The position numbers and the translations under genes were made by a program. A stretch of DNA of 64,000 nucleotides from Mycogone perniciosa (taxonomy: Eukaryota > Ascomycota > Sordariomycetes > Hypocreales > Hypocreaceae). The DNA lies in assembly GCA_025331125.1 (NCBI GenBank), contig JAOALB010000020.1:248001-312000 (forward strand). The letters run 5' to 3'. The notes below the pieces were generated by a model that did not search any database, was not told the DNA's origin, and saw only the letters and a program-made list of their open reading frames with translations. Below are positions 59,600-64,000 of the stretch, piece after piece (the stretch's first letter is position 1; the number at the start of each line of letters is the position of its first letter).

Positions 59600-61081
59600 A
59601 GTGCTTTTACTGAAGCTCTCTTACAAACACGGCTTTTACGATGGTGCTAGCGGCGTTGTGGCAACCGGGTAATACATGGCTTCGGTGCTCCAGGGCGGAT
59701 CTGGGGCCTCACCATCGTCTTGGTGTTTACTACTTTTTACTAATCTCTTATTTTGGACATGGCGGAATTTGTTCTCTGGCAGATTTTGTCCGGGGCTGAT
59801 CCGAGATGAATCGCCATTGGCGATGCTATTATGTCTTTGATAATCATGATGACTGGTGGTTGACGACGGCTCTATGGCTAATATGGGGAAATGCTGGGGG
59901 TATATGGCAAGGCGGACAATTTTGGGACCAAGACTCGGCCAAGGTGGCTGCAATTGCATGACTGCGCTGGGCCAGGAAGTCACGCCAACCTGGTCTTTTT
60001 AATCTTCTGCTTATCTATGTACTATACTTTCTGTACGATGGGTTAATCTGGCATGCTCCTAGGCCGGGGGGAAGAATGGAGGAAGGGTAGATGATAGACA
60101 GGCGGGGTAGAACTAATATGATGTTGTTATGGCTATCCTCGGGCATATTGGTGACGGCTGAAGGTGCGCCAGGGGCTTTTCTGGTAGGGGAACTCCACGT
60201 GGCTTACGAGAGTAGTGAGGCTGATTGATGGAGGGCCTTATCAGGCTTTCCGGTTACTTTTTCCGTTGCCATTTCCTTGCCAAAAACACGCCCGGTGGCC
60301 CCGTACGTAACATTGTTGATCAAGCCCTTCAACCAGTAAGATATCGATATCCAGGGGGTTGTGTCTCCTTAAGCAGCCAAGACGTTGATTGGTGCCGAAT
60401 CAAAGTCGTTCAAGGCCAAAAATAAAGTGCGGGTGACAACAGGCGCTCTTCTCCATGCATAATTTCCCAGGGACTGGCGAATGAAAGCCCGTATTACGGA
60501 GTAGTACTAAGACCGTTTTCGGGTCATCCGCGGCATTACGCCGATCCTCCACGCCGCACACGACCGCGCACGGATCATCCCCCACTGAGGCGCCTAAGGC
60601 TACAGGGAGCTCTCAGGTAGTGCAGGGGTCTGTGGCGCGAAGCTCAGAAACTCGCGACCTCATCACCAACCGCTGTGCTACCTGGAACCTTAGGTCCTGT
60701 TCCTCCCAGCTCTGCTCTTCTCCAAAACTTCTGTCCACCTTTCCTACATTCCCCAATGCCTACATAAACGCAGGTACTCATCACCTACTGATCAGACTTC
60801 CACCTTGCACCATCAGTGAGAACAACCGCGCCGTCCAGCCACAGTGAGCAGCTGCCAGAGACATCCGTCTCATCGTTCCCTTGCGGGCAAGCCTCAACAG
60901 AGATGAGCGTAACGAACAAATCATCAATGTTGATCCAGCTGCTCGCTTCTCGTCGCGCTCTACCTGATAACTGAATCGACTTTCTAGCCCGTTCCTCGTT
61001 TCTTGTTCTTTATTTAATCCTTACCTCCTCGCCCCTCACTTGTTGTTCTCAGTTGCTCCTCGTTAATCATCGTCGCCCACC
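59600..61081. other. Tandem intergenic region, elongase to F-box gene
   Basis: 1.48 kb with a likely elongase 3' UTR on the left and a CT-rich F-box promoter on the right (about 60960-61080). One TACGGAGTA motif lies at 60495. No gene is supportable. Confidence 0.5.
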
Positions 61082-63078
61082 ATGCGATTTCCATTTCGAA
61101 AGAAAGACAAGAAGAAGAGCGACGGCTCTGCTGCTCTAGTGGAGCCTCGCTCTCCTGGCGTCTTTCAACAGCCTAAGTTTCCCCCCTCATACCGGTCGGC
61201 TCAGCTTCTCGCCAATCTTTCGTCTACAGTTCTTGCGCAGATCTTTGCCTTCGTCTGCCCGCATACTCGGGACGAGAGCTATGAAACATGCGAGCAGAGC
61301 ACGATCGAAAGTGCGTGCATGCTGTGTGACCTTCGCGATCTAGCGCACTGTGCTCGAGTTAGCCGACGCTGGCATGACACTGCTCTCAAGGTGTTGTAAG
61401 TTTGTCCTAGGTCTTTGTTTGTTTAGGCACCTTGTCTGACTGATCCGGTCACAGGTATCACAGCGTACGAATCGACCAGGTACACTATTGCAAGCGCGAG
61501 GCTTTCTTAGCCGAAAAGCGGAAGCACACGCGTTTCGATCGCAACGGCATCCCCGAAGACACGGCACAGGCAAGACTCAGGCTATTCCGACGAACGGTCC
61601 GCGAGGACCCGACCAGAATTGGCAAGCAAGTGCTTTTTCTGAAGACCCCCTACATGGTGCGTGAGTTCTGCCATGTAGAGCTAGCACAGACGATTGCCGT
61701 GCTCCCCAATCTGAAATTCGTCGATCTACCTGAGGGCATGTTCTCCGACGAGCCGAGCTGTGCAACGCTGCGCTTGGAGGTCCAAGCTAGATGCCCCAAC
61801 ATCCGTAAGATGACGTATAATGGAGGTGCGGAGCGCAGCCTCGCCACACTGGCTACTGGCCGGGTTTGGCAGAGCCTCGAGGTCCTTGAACTGAACAGCG
61901 TCAACGTCGACATACTAACTATGAGAGCGGTATTGGCATCGTTGACAAATCTTCGGGCATTGAAGATATCAGGTACGGAAAGCCTTTCCGACGAAGTTCT
62001 GACGTCTACTGTAGATGGGCCTGCCATACCCTACCTGGAGGAGCTTGTGTTGGAGGACACACCTCGGGTGACGGCTGCCGGCTTGATGGAATATCTGGCC
62101 TGGCAGACTACTGCCCAGCAAACGTTGAAGGTGCTCACTCTGAAGGAGACTGGCCTGCAGCCGCAGAGGCTGCAGGAAATCTTAGCCATGGCACCGTGGC
62201 TGAAGACCTTGGCTATACAGGCTAAGATCTCTGAAGCCTTTCCACATAATGCCGGCATCCCACTTCTTGCATCACGCAGCTTGGAGACGTTGCGTTATGA
62301 AATATCGGCAGTGAACGAAAACGGGGCGTATGCGAGCATGAAGGATACCTACTATACGTACCTCGCCTCATCTGTTCTTGCAGGATCCATTCCGAAGCTT
62401 CGAAGGCTCTATGTTCATGATATTACCCTCCCTGACAAACTTCAAGGACTGCCGCCGCCAAGCCCTGGCTTCGCAGGGGGCAATATTCGAGCATCAGCCA
62501 ACTTGTCTGGCATGGCCTCTCCACCCAGTCCTGGCTTTGCAGGAGGAAATCCTCGATCGCCAGGAAACTTTTCTGGCATGGCCTCTCCGTCCAGCCCTAG
62601 TTTTGCAGGTCATGTTCGAGTATCACCTAATTTGTCTGCCATATCCTCTTCACCCTTTCAACTATCACCCGCCCCTCGTCGAACGATCTCTCAAGCACCC
62701 GCTGCTCATCGTTTCAGTTCTAATAATCCGTTTGCCGCCCATATGAGGGCACCGCCGCCAGTCCATACCCTTGAGGTCTATACCAAGACTGATGAATCAG
62801 GCACGTGGAGCTTTAGCAGGGTTGATGCCCTCACCCGTTCGTGGGGAGGGTCGCGACGCCCGGTCAGCAGCTATGGACTGGCGGCAGATGTAACGGGGCA
62901 AGGCTGGGATCGGGGCGAGGCTCGACGAAGCGTCCTGATCGGAGATGGAAGCGGAGTGTACTTGCCATTGCCGGCACCACCAGAGCTTGTTGGTCCAGAC
63001 GGAACCGACTCAGCGGACCTGTGGCGTCCCCAGAGCAGTGGTGGAGAGTCCACTCGGCGTAGGCCCTCGTTGATGTAA
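61082..63078 (+). CDS. F-box protein with LRR-like region
   Basis: Two exons, 61082-61395 and 61455-63078, giving 645 residues. A basic N-terminus (MRFPFRKKDKKKSDG) precedes an F-box at about residues 40-115 (LLANLSSTVLAQIFAFVCP.. LRDLAHCARVSRRWHDTALKVLYHSVRID). It carries an insertion of ~20 residues between its helices. Residues ~180-430 form LRR-like repeats (LPNLKFVDLPEG, WQSLEVLELNSV, LTNLRALKISGT, YLEELVLEDT, LKVLTLKETGL, LKTLAIQA). Next comes a linker with three tandem PSPGFAGG..SGMASP-like units and a Ser/Pro/Gly-rich C-terminus. Such proteins are substrate receptors of SCF ubiquitin ligases through Skp1. The substrate is unknown. The first exon alone lacks half of the last F-box helix. 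Confidence 0.85.
62449..62640 (+). repeat. Triplicated PSPGFAGG-type unit in the F-box gene
   Basis: Three imperfect ~20-codon units: PPSPGFAGGNIRASANLSGMAS, PPSPGFAGGNPRSPGNFSGMAS, then a diverged PSSPSFAG..NLSAISS unit. Confidence 0.8.
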
Positions 63079-64000
63079 TTTGAGACGAGTTGGGCATGTC
63101 AAGTGCTATTTTATTTGGGACTGGATCCCCGGACATGACAGGAAAAGCAATGGTTGATGACTGATGATATTTTTGCTTGAGCTTATTCATGGTGTTAGTA
63201 TTGTGTTTAGAATACCCTCGCTAGTTCATAGTAATTTTCGGTTACTTGAGGAGATACAAGGCTGGCATTTGCTGAGCTATGTGAGGACTGACCTGTTTGT
63301 TGGCTGCACTATAGATTCATATGTCAATTTGCCTCCGATCTCCAGCGGAGCTGGCAGCCCCAGAATCCTATAAGTCAGGATCTGCCAAGGCTGATCTGCG
63401 ATTAAGTTTCAAAGGGATCAAGGATGCCACTCATGTCACTTCGAGACTGTGTTCACTGTACAGAGTAAAAACGCGTTGCTTCGTAGTGGATGGGCTCACG
63501 CGTGTGTAAGTCGATGAAACTGTGAAACGACTCATGTTCAACACAACAAACGCTTTAGGATTCCTAAACCTTGAGAGTCATGGTTCGAGGGAGATGTTCG
63601 GTGTATTTTTTGTGGCGGGAGAAGAACCATGTTACTAATGGGAAACAATAGTCAAACGCAAAAGCTTTGCATTCCATGGGTGGGCTGAGACAGAGGGATG
63701 TTCAGATGATGTTATGGAGTTGTGTTGATGAAACAGGCTAACATTCCCATGGTGTTGCTGCCAAGAGCGAGTGAAGCTACTCGTATTCATTCTTCGGATG
63801 CTGTTATAATGCTTATTTCTCCCTTGTGTACGAAGTACTCCGTACTACGATGATAAAATCTGAGCAACTTGTAGGGGAAAATGGGATTCCGGATTGCACT
63901 GCCTCATCCTGCCTTGTCATCCCACCTCGATGGAAGTTGAAGCTTCCCGAAGTCATTTTTTTGTGACGGAGTATTTTTGGAACCTTTGGTTCCTGTCAGG
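63079..64000. other. Intergenic region at the right edge
   Basis: 922 bp after the F-box stop. It contains TACTCCGTA at 63836 and TACTCGTA at 63778. No gene is visible. Confidence 0.5.

Overview
The window is nuclear DNA of a filamentous ascomycete, most likely a Sordariomycete and probably Hypocreales. Genes are split by short introns of about 50-100 nt with GT..AG ends and CTAAC/CTGAC-type branch motifs. Intergenic DNA is pyrimidine-rich just upstream of starts. The gene set is conserved eukaryotic housekeeping. The species is not identifiable from sequence alone. I found no transposon, rRNA, CRISPR or secondary-metabolite cluster.

Layout, left part (1-16.6 kb): FES1 (-) with a perfect heat-shock element upstream; an intron-bearing tRNA-Arg(UCG) (-); actin (+, 6 exons); a mitochondrial GGQ release-factor-like protein (-) divergent from a small serine-palmitoyltransferase-subunit-like protein (+); ELP2 (-) divergent from URM1 (+), two genes of the same tRNA wobble-uridine modification route; a 3.1 kb microsatellite-rich convergent spacer; and a four-finger C2H2 transcription factor (-).

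Middle (16.6-32.8 kb): about 16.2 kb in which I can support no gene. It is the main holder of two interspersed short motifs (TACGGAGTA and TACGAGTA, either strand).

Right part (32.8-64 kb): the FLX1-type mitochondrial carrier (-), a TOM7 gene cut into five tiny exons (-), SF3B4/Hsh49 (+), the cohesin loader SCC4/MAU2 (-), CYK3 (-) divergent from a GCK-type Ste20 kinase (+), RAI1 with nine exons including one of 8 nt (-), a chromodomain plus HDA2/3-type histone deacetylase complex subunit (+), COX6 (-), an ELO-family fatty acid elongase (+) and an F-box protein (+).

Exon models were built by hand. For each split gene the summed exon lengths are a multiple of three and the joined reading frame matches the family named. 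Three functional themes recur: divergent pairs with related jobs (ELP2/URM1; CYK3/GCK kinase), mitochondrial genes (release factor, FLX1, TOM7, COX6), and very small exons that simple open-frame scanning misses (TOM7, RAI1).
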